A stretch of 64,000 nucleotides of DNA from Blastopirellula marina DSM 3645 (GCF_000153105.1 NZ_CH672376.1:1529385-1593384); one strand, 5' to 3'. Positions 34,068 through 43,386 are shown, numbered from the stretch's first letter. Translations and numbers: made by a program. The notes: generated from the sequence alone by a model not told the origin.

Positions 34068-34475
34068 GTGAAGAAAACAAGAGGATATGCTTCCAGCACT
34101 TTGTTGGCGGCGGTATTAATGCTCCATTTGACCGGTTGCAGTCCCGGCGGAATCGCGACCTATCCAACCTCGGGCAAAGTGACCTATACCGATGGTTCGC
34201 CTGTCACCGGCGGACTTATCATCTTTGCGGACTCAGAGCAGAACATCAGTTCCGAAGGGGTCATCGAGTCGGATGGGTCCTATTACATGGGAACCTATTC
34301 CGGAGATGACGGAGTTCCCCAGGGAAACTACCAAGTCACCATCCAGGGATTCAGCGAATATGGCAAGCAATCCCAGATAGCCGGGAAGTTCGCCAACCGA
34401 GAAAGAACTCCGCTCGAAGCGAAAGTAGAAGGAGCGAACAGCTCACTCGACTTCCAAGTCGAGCGGGCTCGCTAG
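34068..34475 (+). CDS. Small lipoprotein accompanying DUF1559
   Basis: 135 residues from a GTG. The signal ends in a lipobox (LMLHLTGC). The mature part is a carboxypeptidase-regulatory-like beta sandwich (SGKVTYTDGSPVTGGLIIFAD, then VIESDGSYYMGTYSGDDGVPQGNYQVTIQG), the usual form of the small protein encoded after DUF1559 genes in planctomycetes. Probably outer-membrane or periplasmic and of structural or binding role. The terminator ahead of it (33964-34006) suggests it has its own promoter or depends on read-through. Confidence 0.85.
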   Translation: MKKTRGYASSTLLAAVLMLHLTGCSPGGIATYPTSGKVTYTDGSPVTGGLIIFADSEQNISSEGVIESDGSYYMGTYSGDDGVPQGNYQVTIQGFSEYGKQSQIAGKFANRERTPLEAKVEGANSSLDFQVERAR

Positions 34476-34504
34476 TTTTTGTTCGCGCCAAAAAATTCCG
34501 TCAT

Positions 34505-34627
34505 GTAGGTTGGGTGCAGCGGAGCGAAACCCAACAGGGCGTTCGCAAGTCGAAGGTGGGTTGCGCAAGCGAGGGAAGTTGATCGCGCGAAGTCGAGTTC
34601 TCCGCGCTTGTTCCACCCACCCTGACG
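34505..34627. repeat. Dispersed repeat, copy 4
   Basis: Almost identical to copy 2 (starts GTAGGTTGGGTGCAGCGGAG, contains GGTGGGTTGCGCAAGCGAGG and GTCGAGTTCTCCGCGCTTG). It occupies the gap between the convergent lipoprotein and MCE genes. Confidence 0.8.
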
Positions 34628-34632
34628 GACAT

Positions 34633-35709
34633 CTACTTGATCCCCGATTGCCCTCGCTTCAGCGCCCCACGGACCCCAATAATCCCTGGGTCGCGGGCGA
34701 TCTTGTCGGTGAAGACGCGGACGTCGTTGATGATCGGCTTGAGCTTGGCCGAGATCTCTTGGACGTTTTCGGCCGCTTCGTTCAGATTCTGATAGAGCTG
34801 CGGATTGTTCATGATCTGTCCCAGCGAACCATCCGGATTGTTGGCGGCCCGGGCCAGGCGAGCGAGTTGCTCGATCATCTCACTTAGATTCTCGGTGCTG
34901 GTCTCCAAGTTGGCGATCAGCTGTTCTCCCTTTTCGCCCAGCGGCTCGGTAAAGCCTTCCAGGTTCTCGAGATTGCGGTCCGCTTTGTCGACGACGCCTT
35001 GCATGCGTTCGATCAACGCTCGAGATTCGTTTAACGTTTCGGGCAAGCCTTCCAGCGCCTCGTGCAAACGTTTGTTCAGCTCTTCGTCGGCGACCAGATT
35101 GTTGATCGCTAACATTGCGTTATCAAATCGATCGAGCGCCAGTTCTGATTTCTGCAGGATCCGTTGGAATTGATTTCCATTCCCCACCAGCATCTCGTTC
35201 GCGTTGTGCGCGAACGTGCCGACTTCGCGGCCTGCTTGATCGATGGTGGAAAGCGCCGTGGCCATTTGCCCTTCAAGATTCCGCAGCGTGTCCAACGGAT
35301 TGTTCGCGACGAGGCCTTCGATCATCGCCTTGTCCTGCAATACGGTGACCTGCTGCGTGGGACGTTCGCCCGGCACGAACTCAAGCAACGCATCCCCCAA
35401 GATCGACCCGGAAGTAATGCGGCAAACATCATTCGAGCGCGGCATATACTTGCGGTCGATTTTGAGCGTCACCAGCACGTCGCGGTCTTCTTGCAGCGCA
35501 ACGTCGCTGACGCGGCCGATCAAAATGCCGGAGGTCCGCACCGGCGTATCGACCGTCACGCCGGGCGCCTGATCAAAGACGACGTAGAGCGTATTTCGAT
35601 CGGTGACCAGCGTCGGGAATTCGCCCAACAAGAAGAAGAGAATGCCGGCGATCATCAGCGCCGCCAGCATGACGACTCCCACGCGAAATTGTAAAATGCG
35701 ATCATCCAT
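34633..35709 (-). CDS. MlaD-like MCE-domain lipid transport protein
   Basis: 358 residues. An N-terminal membrane anchor (about 7-28) is followed by one MCE domain (about 38-118, TLYVVFDQAPGVTVDTPVRTSGILIGRV) and a long helical C-terminus (about 130-345) rich in Leu/Glu with coiled-coil character. MCE proteins carry phospholipids between inner and outer membranes. The helical tail is longer than in E. coli MlaD and like PqiB/LetB or Mce types, which extend across the periplasm. It follows the ATPase gene by 6 bp. Confidence 0.9.
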   Translation of the reverse strand: MDDRILQFRVGVVMLAALMIAGILFFLLGEFPTLVTDRNTLYVVFDQAPGVTVDTPVRTSGILIGRVSDVALQEDRDVLVTLKIDRKYMPRSNDVCRITSGSILGDALLEFVPGERPTQQVTVLQDKAMIEGLVANNPLDTLRNLEGQMATALSTIDQAGREVGTFAHNANEMLVGNGNQFQRILQKSELALDRFDNAMLAINNLVADEELNKRLHEALEGLPETLNESRALIERMQGVVDKADRNLENLEGFTEPLGEKGEQLIANLETSTENLSEMIEQLARLARAANNPDGSLGQIMNNPQLYQNLNEAAENVQEISAKLKPIINDVRVFTDKIARDPGIIGVRGALKRGQSGIK

Positions 35710-35715
35710 GTCGCG

Positions 35716-36543
35716 TTATACTCCCGCCGCTTCGCGCATTTCCATGATCCGTTCGCCCGCTTCGCCATGCACAAATTGCGTGACGCGACGATCGGTGCAC
35801 TCGTCGAGTCCCTCCGGCGGTCCATCGTACAAGATCTGCGGCTCATCCCCTTTTAAGCGGCTTGCCGGATAAAGCATCAGCACGCGATCGGCTACTTTAC
35901 GGGCTGTCCGCATGTCATGCGTCACCACAATGCTAGTGACGGGGTAGCGCGACCGGGTTCGCAAGATCAGCTCGTTGATGACGTCGCTCATGATCGGATC
36001 GAGTCCCGTCGTCGGCTCGTCGTACAACATCACCTCGGGCTTGAGGGCCAACGAACGCGCCAGTCCGACTCGTTTTTGCATGCCGCCGGAGAGCTCAGCC
36101 GGCTTCTTCCAGACGATCGAATCGGGCAGACCGACGTCGGCCAGCAAGCCAAACACGATCTGGCGAATCTCTTCGATCGGCTTACGAGTATGTTGCTTCA
36201 AGGGAAAAGCGACGTTTTGTCCGATCGTCATACTGTCGAACAGCGCAGCCCCTTGAAAGACGAACCCATAGCGGATCCGTTCTTTGGTCAGCTCTCGTTC
36301 CGAAATCTTGTGCAGGTTTTTTCCTTCGAACGTCACCTGACCCTGCGTCGGGCGAATCAGCGCGATCATCGTCTTCAACAGCACCGTCTTGCCGCATCCG
36401 CTTTCGCCGATGATCGCCAACGTTTGCCCACGGGGAATCTTGATCGAGATATCGCGCAGCACCGTCTGACTGCCGAACTGCACATGCAGCGAATCGACAT
36501 CCAGAATCGGCTCGGAATGATCTTCTTCTAACCGCGCGTGCAA
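35716..36543 (-). CDS. mlaF: MlaF-like ABC ATPase
   Basis: 275 residues. Walker A is GESGCGKTVLLK, the signature is LSGGMQKRVGLAR and Walker B is VMLYDEPTTGLDP, with the H-loop in VVTHDMRTAR. LSGGMQKRVGLARSLALKPE is diagnostic for the Mla/Ttg2A class. It starts 3 bp past the permease stop and ends 6 bp before the MCE gene, making one operon for retrograde or anterograde phospholipid transport. Confidence 0.93.
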   Translation of the reverse strand: MHARLEEDHSEPILDVDSLHVQFGSQTVLRDISIKIPRGQTLAIIGESGCGKTVLLKTMIALIRPTQGQVTFEGKNLHKISERELTKERIRYGFVFQGAALFDSMTIGQNVAFPLKQHTRKPIEEIRQIVFGLLADVGLPDSIVWKKPAELSGGMQKRVGLARSLALKPEVMLYDEPTTGLDPIMSDVINELILRTRSRYPVTSIVVTHDMRTARKVADRVLMLYPASRLKGDEPQILYDGPPEGLDECTDRRVTQFVHGEAGERIMEMREAAGV

Positions 36544-36546
36544 CGT

Positions 36547-37443
36547 TTAACCTCCGCTAATGGAGACGACATGATCGGGCCACATATAGTTATAAATCGA
36601 GTCGAGCCCAATCCCGAGCGCCAAGTCGATCGCCAAAATAAAGACGAACGAATAGACGAACGCCGCGGTCGCAGCTCGGCCGACCCCTTCGGCGCCAGCT
36701 TCGCAGTGGAACCCGCGATGGCAACTGACGATCGCAATCGTCCCGCCAAAGAAGACGCTCTTGATGAGACCATAGAAAATATCCCACGACTGCACAAACT
36801 GCTCGGAGTTGTACATGTAGTAGTGTTGATCGATCCCCAGAATATTGACCGAGTAAAAGTAGCCGCCGACAAACCCCATGAAGTCGGCCATCACCGTCAG
36901 CGCCGGGATAAGAATCACGCAGGCCAAGAACCGCGGCACCACGAGGTAATGAATCGGATTGGTCCCCATGCTATCGAGCGCGTCGATCTGCTCGGTCACG
37001 CGCATCGTTCCCAACTCGGCAGCCATAGCGCTGCCGACGCGACCGGCTAACATCGTTGCGGCGAGCACCGGCCCTAGTTCGCGGACCAGGGTCATGTTGA
37101 TCACGGCGCCTAGTCGCGTCTCGAGCCCCAGTTGCCGGAATTGAAAGTAGCTTTGGACGGCCAACACCATGCCGATAAACGTACCAGTCAGCGCCACCAC
37201 CGGCAAACTCATCACGCCGACCTGGTAGAAGTTGGGAACCAACGTTTCGCGTTTCGGCAGGCGATTAAAGAGCCACTGCATGGTCCGCAGCGCGAACAGC
37301 GACATGTCGCCAACGGCGATCGTAAATTCGATCCCCAACGTTCCCCAATCGGCGATCCAATTGAAAAACGCCTCTTCGATCCAAGTCAACTGACGTGGTC
37401 GCGGGGGAGGAGTCGGGTTTGTAGGGGCGGTTCCGGTCGCCAT
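36547..37443 (-). CDS. mlaE: MlaE-like ABC permease
   Basis: 298 residues with the MlaE permease pattern: TFIGMVLAVQSYFQFRQLG, LVRELGPVLAATMLAGRVGSAMAAELGTMRVTEQIDALDSMG (the conserved coupling helix) and KSVFFGGTIAIVSCHRGFHCEAGAEGVGRA near the C-terminus. About five membrane segments. An N-terminal Pro-rich cytoplasmic stretch (PTNPTPPPRPRQL) precedes them. It is the first gene of the permease-ATPase-MCE operon. Confidence 0.93.
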   Translation of the reverse strand: MATGTAPTNPTPPPRPRQLTWIEEAFFNWIADWGTLGIEFTIAVGDMSLFALRTMQWLFNRLPKRETLVPNFYQVGVMSLPVVALTGTFIGMVLAVQSYFQFRQLGLETRLGAVINMTLVRELGPVLAATMLAGRVGSAMAAELGTMRVTEQIDALDSMGTNPIHYLVVPRFLACVILIPALTVMADFMGFVGGYFYSVNILGIDQHYYMYNSEQFVQSWDIFYGLIKSVFFGGTIAIVSCHRGFHCEAGAEGVGRAATAAFVYSFVFILAIDLALGIGLDSIYNYMWPDHVVSISGG

Positions 37444-37631
37444 CGTTTTCGGTCGTTGACGATGCGTGCTAGCTACTCTCGAGATGCGCGCGCAGCTCGG
37501 GGGATCCTCATTAACGTCGACTAGTGTCGTTGATCGGCTTGAGGAAAGCTGCGCCGCTTGGCGAAGGTTTGCTTACGGCGCCTGAAATAGGAGCTGAATT
37601 GGTTGTGATTCGGCTGCTGGCGCTAGCGTTG

Positions 37632-38576
37632 CTAGTCCATGGTTGTTTCATCATGCGACCATGGATCGGCCTCGGCAATGGTTGGCGATTCGTTCTTCAC
37701 GTTCGGCTGGACTAGCGTACCGCTGGTCACCAAACGAAATTCGTAACCGCCGAAGCGAACCATCGATAAGATCAGCGATAGCAAGAAACCTTGGGTGACA
37801 TTCATCAGCAGGAACATCAAGACGATCTTGCCTAAATCTGGCGGCGCTCCGCCTCCGGAGAGAAAAAAAAACACGGCGACCTCGCTGATCGTCACCAAGA
37901 CGCAAATCCCGGCCAGCACCAGATAACGAGGTGCGAAAGAGATTCGGTAAGACAAGATGATCGCCGGCAAGGTGATCGTGAGATTCACGACCGTGAAAAT
38001 TCCGACGCCAATGATCGGCCTATTGTTGAGCGAGGGAAACACGATGGGAAACTCAAATGCTTTCAGCAACCCGCACGTCACGCTTAGTAAGAAGATCCCT
38101 CCGATCAGATGCTGCAAATGAAAATGTTGCGCCCCTTCCAAGGAAGCGTCGCGGTGAAGTAAGCGTCGACGGGACGCAACTCGATACAGAAAGAAGCTCC
38201 CGGTCGCGGCGATCAGTCCCCACAACAGCATCGCCGCTAACATCGACCGGTCTTCGTCTGAAAAAAGATACCGTGAGCGGACCGCCGCGCCTTGCTGATG
38301 AACGACAAAAACCAACGTCATCGCCAACAGCGCCCAAGGAATCCGTACGACCATTCTCCCCGGTCCCATCGCGCTCCAGATAGCGATCAGGTCAATCTGC
38401 ACCACATACGCTCCCATGCAGATGGCCTGGATGAATTCAGTGGCGAAGCCATACCTGGCTTGAAACGCTCGCGTCACATAATAGTCAAACGCCAGAAAGC
38501 CGATCACCAACAACAGGAGCAGCGCAATCCGCCAACCACGCGAAGTTTCTAGCCGCTGCTCCGTCGATTCTTGCAT
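37632..38576 (-). CDS. Multi-pass membrane protein of unknown function
   Basis: 314 residues with about eight membrane segments from residue 15 to 275 (IALLLLLVIGFLAFDYYVTRAF onward) and a hydrophilic C-terminal tail of about 40. No transporter motif or catalytic residues were recognised. It lies alone: a divergent membrane protein gene (38648) starts 71 bp upstream, and the Mla operon starts 188 bp downstream on the same strand. Confidence 0.65.
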   Translation of the reverse strand: MQESTEQRLETSRGWRIALLLLLVIGFLAFDYYVTRAFQARYGFATEFIQAICMGAYVVQIDLIAIWSAMGPGRMVVRIPWALLAMTLVFVVHQQGAAVRSRYLFSDEDRSMLAAMLLWGLIAATGSFFLYRVASRRRLLHRDASLEGAQHFHLQHLIGGIFLLSVTCGLLKAFEFPIVFPSLNNRPIIGVGIFTVVNLTITLPAIILSYRISFAPRYLVLAGICVLVTISEVAVFFFLSGGGAPPDLGKIVLMFLLMNVTQGFLLSLILSMVRFGGYEFRLVTSGTLVQPNVKNESPTIAEADPWSHDETTMD

Positions 38577-38647
38577 GCCGCCGCGATCCCGCCTAATCTA
38601 ACGATCTGAAGTTCCCCCCGATTGTACCGTGGGTGTTTAAAGAATGC

Positions 38648-39343
38648 ATGGAAGAAAACTCTCGCTTCGAGCCGACGCCAAAGCGATTTCGCCCGCTGCA
38701 GTTTCAACTTGCTCAAGTGGCCGTCTTCATCACCGCGACTGCGATTCTGTTGATATTTTCGGCGCCATGGATTCGTGCTTTTAACGCGGCGCAATGGATG
38801 ATGATCTTGCGTGGCGCGATTTGCCTGATTGTCGGTGCGATCGTCTTCTGGACCTTTTTTGAACAACTCCGTCGCAACGCAATACTTCGCGCCGAAGGAC
38901 TTTTGCTGGTCGTGGAGGATCAAAGGGCCATTCGCTGGAAGACTTGGAGAAGCGCCTTTTTAGTGATCCTTTTCTTTTGTCCGGTTTTCCTGTTACTGTT
39001 TCAAGTCCATCTACAGGGCAAGTCAAACCCGCCGACATCGTGGATGCTCGAAGCAATGAATCTGCTTCCGCCTGTCGCGATGGAACTGCAGTTCATTTTG
39101 ATACTGCGGTCCTCGGACGCACCGCAGTTCCGCGAAAATGGTCTACTTCTGTGCTGGATGCTCTACCCCTGGGAAGACTTCAAATCTTATCGCTGGAGTG
39201 GTTATCAGCCCAACCAATTGCAATTGCTCGGCAGCATTCAGATTCAGGTCGAACCGGCAAAGTGCGAGCAAGTCGAAGCAATCTTGCGCACACACCTGAC
39301 AGGTTTTATACAATCGCCTGGAACTTCGCATTCTGAAGATTGA
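38648..39343 (+). CDS. Membrane protein with a PH-like (DUF5673-type) C-terminus
   Basis: 231 residues from the ATG at 38648. Four membrane segments (about 24-42, 51-71, 100-120 and 130-150) precede a soluble part: ENGLLLCWMLYPWEDFKSYRW then LLGSIQIQVEPAKCEQVEAIL. This alternation resembles the DUF5673/bPH-like domain found on small bacterial membrane proteins. A similar stretch (EGLLLVVEDQRAIRWKTW) precedes the third segment, so the unit may be duplicated. Function unknown. Divergent from the gene at 37632. Confidence 0.62.
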   Translation: MEENSRFEPTPKRFRPLQFQLAQVAVFITATAILLIFSAPWIRAFNAAQWMMILRGAICLIVGAIVFWTFFEQLRRNAILRAEGLLLVVEDQRAIRWKTWRSAFLVILFFCPVFLLLFQVHLQGKSNPPTSWMLEAMNLLPPVAMELQFILILRSSDAPQFRENGLLLCWMLYPWEDFKSYRWSGYQPNQLQLLGSIQIQVEPAKCEQVEAILRTHLTGFIQSPGTSHSED

Positions 39344-39418
39344 CACATCGCCGCTGCGAAGCCAAAATCGGGCGACTCGTCACACTCCTTCCTTGAACTT
39401 CGTCAAAGAGAATTCGAT

Positions 39419-40345
39419 ATGCGATCTCGCAGCATCCTGGCGCCCGAGTGGTGGGACTTCACAACGCTCGACCGTGAGCTACTGGACGATGCGGCCCGCG
39501 TCACGCCGGAGGATCTGCTCGGCTTTTCTCGCGAAGGTTTTGAGGTGCGGATGTATGACACGCTCGAAGATTTCTATCTAGCCGAAGCGCTCGAATACAT
39601 CACCGCTTGGAAACAAGCGACCGCCGACAATCCGTGCGGCATCTGCGGCCCGATTGGGCCGACCGAACAACTGCCGCTGGTCGCGCGGCTGGTCAACGAG
39701 TTAGAGATCGATCTGAAGCATGCCCACTTTTGGGGCATGGACGAATGGGTCATCGACGGCAAAGAAGTGCCGTTTGAATTTCCGCTCGGATTCGCCAAAG
39801 CCGATCACGACATGTTGTTTGACAAGATCAAGCCCGAACTACGGATGCCGACCGAGAACATCCACTTCCCCAAAGTCGACGCGGCCGAATATATCGCGTC
39901 GTGGGATCAGGCGCGCTGCCTGGTCATGCAAGGTGGTCAGGGAGACGCGAAACACTGGGCGTTCAACGATCCCTTCCCGCGAACCGGCGACTATGTCGAC
40001 GCGCCGCCCACTCCAGAAGAATACCGTCAGCTCGGCACCCGCGTCGTTGATCTTCACCCGGTGACGGTGATGCAAAACGCGCGCACCTCTGGCGGCGGCG
40101 TCGTGACTGAAGTTCCCCTTTCGGCGGTGACCGTCGGACCGAAAGAGACCTGGAAGTCAGAATGCGTTTCGATCTGGCAAGCCGGCGCGCATGACAACCC
40201 GTTTGGTCAACGTTTGACGGCGCTGATGATCGCCAAGAAGATTCCTGATTCGGCGGTGCCGATGTCGTTGTTGGCGGATCATCCGAATGTTCGCTTCAAC
40301 TACTTCCGCGGCGGTTTGGGAACTTGCACGGTTCAAATGCACTAA
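39419..40345 (+). CDS. Glucosamine-6-phosphate deaminase-like sugar isomerase
   Basis: 308 residues of the NagB/6-phosphogluconolactonase fold. [17 protein letters not shown] is the phosphate-binding start, [11 protein letters not shown] gives the D-E-W version of the DEY/DEW motif, and [16 protein letters not shown] occupies the place of the G-x-G-x-D-G-H-I-A-F-N loop with one more residue between Asp and His. That insertion makes the assignment as a standard NagB less sure. The next gene, a PIG-L deacetylase, overlaps it by one base (TAATG), which suggests a shared amino-sugar pathway: deacetylation followed by deamination. Confidence 0.8.
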   Translation: MRSRSILAPEWWDFTTLDRELLDDAARVTPEDLLGFSREGFEVRMYDTLEDFYLAEALEYITAWKQATADNPCGICGPIGPTEQLPLVARLVNELEIDLKHAHFWGMDEWVIDGKEVPFEFPLGFAKADHDMLFDKIKPELRMPTENIHFPKVDAAEYIASWDQARCLVMQGGQGDAKHWAFNDPFPRTGDYVDAPPTPEEYRQLGTRVVDLHPVTVMQNARTSGGGVVTEVPLSAVTVGPKETWKSECVSIWQAGAHDNPFGQRLTALMIAKKIPDSAVPMSLLADHPNVRFNYFRGGLGTCTVQMH

Positions 40346-41121
40346 TGAAGCGTTCTGCTCTGGCCATTGCGGCTCATCCCGACGATATCGAGTTCCTCAT
40401 GGCGGGCTCCCTGATGGCGCTCGCCGACGCCGGCTACGAAATCCATTATTGGAACGTCGCCGATGGCTGCTGCGGCAGCATGACGACCGATCGTGAGACG
40501 ACCGCCCGGATTCGTCTGGCCGAAGCCCAGGCGGCGGCCGCGGCGATCGGCGCGCAATTTCACGCGCCGCTGTGCGCTGATCTAGAGGTGATCTATTCGC
40601 TCGAACTCTTGGCGCAGGTGACTTCAGTCATGCGGGCCATCGAGCCGGAGATCGTGCTCACACATGCGCCCAGCGATTATATGGAAGACCACATGCAAGT
40701 CGCTCGCTTGGCGGTAACCGGCGCATTTTGCCGCGGCATGCCTAACTTTTCGGTCAATCCGCCGCAGGCGATCACCCAGCAAAAGGTGACGGTCTATCAC
40801 GCCCAGCCGTATCAAAATCGAGACCCGCTAGGCAAACTGGTCATGCCAGAGCTGTTTGTCGATACGTCGGATCTGGTCGAACGGAAAGTCGACATGCTGG
40901 CCTGTCACAAAAGCCAGAAAGAGTGGCTCGACCAAAGCCAGGGGATGGGCTCGTATCTCGAAGCGCTCCGCGATTTGGATCGCCAAATGGGTCATCTGTC
41001 AGAGACCTACGCATTTGCCGAAGGTTGGCGGCGGCATCTGCACGCCGGATTTTGCGATCCCGGCGATGACCCCTTGGCCGTCGCGCTGGCGTCGCGCGTC
41101 GTTCGTAATCCAGCTTACTAA
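40345..41121 (+). CDS. PIG-L/LmbE-type N-deacetylase
   Basis: 258 residues. AIAAHPDDIEFLMAGSLMAL carries the A-H-P-D-D zinc/catalytic motif and HAPSDYMEDHMQVARLA carries the second, H-x-x-D-x-x-x-D-H-x-x form of zinc ligand. Family members remove acetyl from N-acetylglucosaminyl groups in sugars or cell-wall precursors. The ATG overlaps the stop of the sugar isomerase (TAATG), so translational coupling is expected. The specific substrate is not known. Confidence 0.9.
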   Translation: MKRSALAIAAHPDDIEFLMAGSLMALADAGYEIHYWNVADGCCGSMTTDRETTARIRLAEAQAAAAAIGAQFHAPLCADLEVIYSLELLAQVTSVMRAIEPEIVLTHAPSDYMEDHMQVARLAVTGAFCRGMPNFSVNPPQAITQQKVTVYHAQPYQNRDPLGKLVMPELFVDTSDLVERKVDMLACHKSQKEWLDQSQGMGSYLEALRDLDRQMGHLSETYAFAEGWRRHLHAGFCDPGDDPLAVALASRVVRNPAY

Positions 41122-41213
41122 CCCATTTGGCTCGCCCTGCCCTTCCCTTGGCGCGGCTGTTACAATGACGAGAATAGTCGTTCTAACAATTAAATGGGAT
41201 CGGGGAGCCGGTG

Positions 41214-41786
41214 ATGGAAAGTCTCGAAAAGCTAGTATTCATGTTGCTGGGCGTTGCGTTAACGGCAATTTGCTGGGGATCGTACGGCGCGGTGTTGCAT
41301 GAAGGGCAAGCAAGACTAGGGGGTTCTTTCAAACCGCTGATCTGCGTCGGTTTCGCCTATTTTGTCGTTGCGATTCTGATCCCCGGAGCGATTCTCGCTT
41401 CGCAAGGCAAGCTGTGGGAAGGTTGGTCCTTTAGCGGCATCGGCTGGAGCAGCGCCGCAGGCGTCTTCGGTACGCTGGGCGCATTAGGGATTGTTTTAGC
41501 TTTCAGCGCCGGCAGCAGCGCATCGAAACCATGGATCGTGATGCCGCTCGTTTTTGGGACGGCGCCGATCATCATCACGGTCATCTCGATGACGACCAAA
41601 GGTCTGTGGGGCCAAGCCAATCCGTTTTACTTCGCCGGCCTGATTTTGATTGTCGCCGGCGCCGTGACAGTTCTCTTTTTCGCTCCCCGCGCCAAACCGC
41701 ACGCTGCGGCCGATCACGGCAAAACGGCGTCCGCGGCTGAGAAACCAGCCGATCCTGCCCATGAAGCCAAGCCTGCCGCTGACTAG
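41214..41786 (+). CDS. Five-segment membrane protein, DMT-like
   Basis: 190 residues from the ATG at 41214; a GTG one codon upstream is possible. Five hydrophobic segments of about 20 residues (about 8-28, 41-61, 75-96, 104-125, 135-155) and a charged Ala/Pro/His tail (HAAADHGKTASAAEKPADPA). The pattern resembles half of a DMT-type transporter (EamA-like), but no full family signature is present. The next gene starts 12 bp after, so they are probably in one transcript. Confidence 0.65.
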   Translation: MESLEKLVFMLLGVALTAICWGSYGAVLHEGQARLGGSFKPLICVGFAYFVVAILIPGAILASQGKLWEGWSFSGIGWSSAAGVFGTLGALGIVLAFSAGSSASKPWIVMPLVFGTAPIIITVISMTTKGLWGQANPFYFAGLILIVAGAVTVLFFAPRAKPHAAADHGKTASAAEKPADPAHEAKPAAD

Positions 41787-41798
41787 CGGGAGCCGATG

Positions 41799-42149
41799 AT
41801 GAACGAATCCAGCAACGATCAACAGCTGATGCAGGCGATCGACGACCAACTGGCGCATCTCTGGATGGTTCGCACGTTTCTCAAGCATGCCGAAGAAACG
41901 GAAGAAGACGACGAATTACAGGAAGTCGCGCGAGCATTGTACGACTACATGCTCGCGCTCGGAGCGCCGCTCGAAAGCGGCGATGCGGCCGCCTATCTGA
42001 AACAGGCGAAGAAGAAGCTCTCCAAACTGCGCCGCGCCGGCGAGTTGTTCCAAGAGATCCAACCCGAGATCTCGGACCACACCAACTTCCGAATGGCCGC
42101 CGCTAGTTGCCGTACCGTGATCGCCGAGTTAGAGCGACTGCTCGTGTAG
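41799..42149 (+). CDS. Small helical cytoplasmic protein of unknown function
   Basis: 116 residues, all helical, acidic in the first half (EETEEDDELQEVARAL) and basic in the second (KQAKKKLSKLRRAGE). No signal or membrane segment, no motif recognised. It follows the membrane protein gene closely and ends just before the inverted repeat at 42146. Start: the second of two consecutive ATGs (ATGATG). Confidence 0.65.
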   Translation: MNESSNDQQLMQAIDDQLAHLWMVRTFLKHAEETEEDDELQEVARALYDYMLALGAPLESGDAAAYLKQAKKKLSKLRRAGELFQEIQPEISDHTNFRMAAASCRTVIAELERLLV

Positions 42150-42207
42150 GTCAGGCCTTGGCCCACTGAAGTTCGGCACGATAATTGGGCCAAGGCTTGA
42201 CCTATAC
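42146..42207. terminator. Long inverted repeat between convergent genes
   Basis: GTAGGTCAGGCCTTGGCCCA and its near-reverse complement TGGGCCAAGGCTTGACCTA form a stem of about 18 bp with one G-T pair and a 20-base loop. It sits between the convergent helical protein and queE genes, and overlaps the last codons of the first. Placement fits a bidirectional terminator; the GTAGGTC start is also typical of small dispersed palindromes. Confidence 0.55.
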
Positions 42208-42214
42208 GGGAGCA

Positions 42215-42901
42215 TCACGTTCCCCGCAGCGCGCCAAACCATTCGATCTGCCGCCGCGGACCAAATTGCAATTGATGCTGATCGCACCAAGGCTCGAGCC
42301 AGGTTCGAATCGCTTCCAACTCACCGGCCTCGGTTCCTTGCGGCATCATAAAGACCGTTTGGCGATTGATCTGCGGATACAGGTCAAGATAGCGGAGCAC
42401 CTCTTCTGCGTCGGCCGGGCGATCGATCACAAACTTGAACTGATAAGCGTGCTCGTCGATCAGTTGCCGTATCACCTCCGGCGCCTTCCGCGTTTGCTCG
42501 TGCCGGCGGCGCCAGCGAGGATGATCATCCAACGGCGGCGCCGAGTTCGACATTTTTGGACTGATCGACATCACGTCGCAGGTCAGCGGCAAATAAAGGG
42601 TGCCGGCCGTTTCGATAGTGATGTGACGACCCGCGACATGGATCCCCTCGCACAGCGGGATCATCTCGGCGAACAACATCGGTTCGCCTCCGGTCAACAC
42701 CACATGATCGCAGTCCAACAGGGCGATCCTGCCCAGGATCTCGGCGACCGACAGATCTTCCCCTTCCGGCTTCCACGAAGCATGCGGCGTATCGCAAAAC
42801 CAGCAGCGGAGATTGCAGCCTGAGGCGCGCACAAACGTGCTCGTGACGCCGGTCAGAGCGCCTTCTCCTTGAATCGATCGATATATTTCGGCGATGCGCA
42901 C
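42215..42901 (-). CDS. queE: 7-carboxy-7-deazaguanine synthase
   Basis: 228 residues of the radical SAM enzyme QueE, which contracts 6-carboxytetrahydropterin to 7-carboxy-7-deazaguanine in queuosine synthesis. [13 protein letters not shown] opens the protein in the usual way, C29-NLR-C33-WF-C36 is the cluster motif, and [12 protein letters not shown] gives the SAM-binding GGEP. It is divergent from queF (42993), another step in the same pathway, with 91 bp between them. Confidence 0.94.
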   Translation of the reverse strand: MRIAEIYRSIQGEGALTGVTSTFVRASGCNLRCWFCDTPHASWKPEGEDLSVAEILGRIALLDCDHVVLTGGEPMLFAEMIPLCEGIHVAGRHITIETAGTLYLPLTCDVMSISPKMSNSAPPLDDHPRWRRRHEQTRKAPEVIRQLIDEHAYQFKFVIDRPADAEEVLRYLDLYPQINRQTVFMMPQGTEAGELEAIRTWLEPWCDQHQLQFGPRRQIEWFGALRGT

Positions 42902-42992
42902 GCGTTTGGACTGCGGTTTAGGTGTGAGCCCGCTTTTCGTCGCGGGTCGGTTAAGCCAAAATACCAGTTTACCGTGTAGGAGTGACGCGCAA

Positions 42993-43379
42993 ATGGCGAC
43001 ACAGTTTCGCGATATTCTAGAAACTTTCGAAAATCAGAACCCTGATCGCGATTACAACATCGAGATCGTCTGTCCCGAATTTACGTCGGTTTGCCCGAAA
43101 ACGGGGCAGCCTGACTTTGGGACGCTGATTTTCAACTATATCCCCGAAGAGAAGTGCGTCGAGCTGAAAAGCCTGAAGATGTATCTTCAGGCCTTTCGCA
43201 ACGAGGGAATCTTCTACGAAAACGTCACCAATCGTATTCTGGACGACTTGGTCGCCGTGCTCGAGCCCCGCTGGATGCACCTGGAAGCGAAGTTCACGCC
43301 GCGCGGCGGAATCAGCACCAACGTGACGGTCGAGCACTACGCCGAAACGCCGGAAGAGGACGAGGAAGAAGAAGCCTAA
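42993..43379 (+). CDS. queF: preQ0 reductase (7-cyano-7-deazaguanine reductase)
   Basis: 128 residues from the ATG at 42993, with AGGAG ten bases before it. The nucleophile is C34 in [15 protein letters not shown], with Asp 41 nearby, and [16 protein letters not shown] (about 57-72) is the substrate-binding helix. It is the short (unimodular) QueF form that reduces preQ0 to preQ1 with NADPH. The position opposite queE fits a paired queuosine precursor locus. No preQ1 riboswitch was seen ahead of it. Confidence 0.95.
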   Translation: MATQFRDILETFENQNPDRDYNIEIVCPEFTSVCPKTGQPDFGTLIFNYIPEEKCVELKSLKMYLQAFRNEGIFYENVTNRILDDLVAVLEPRWMHLEAKFTPRGGISTNVTVEHYAETPEEDEEEEA

Positions 43380-43386
43380 TCGCCAA

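Noticed and set aside
42902-42992. Possible preQ1 riboswitch ahead of queF
   Set aside because: The gap holds a small CCCGC/GCGGG hairpin but no preQ1-I core sequence, and the queE gene is divergent in the same gap.
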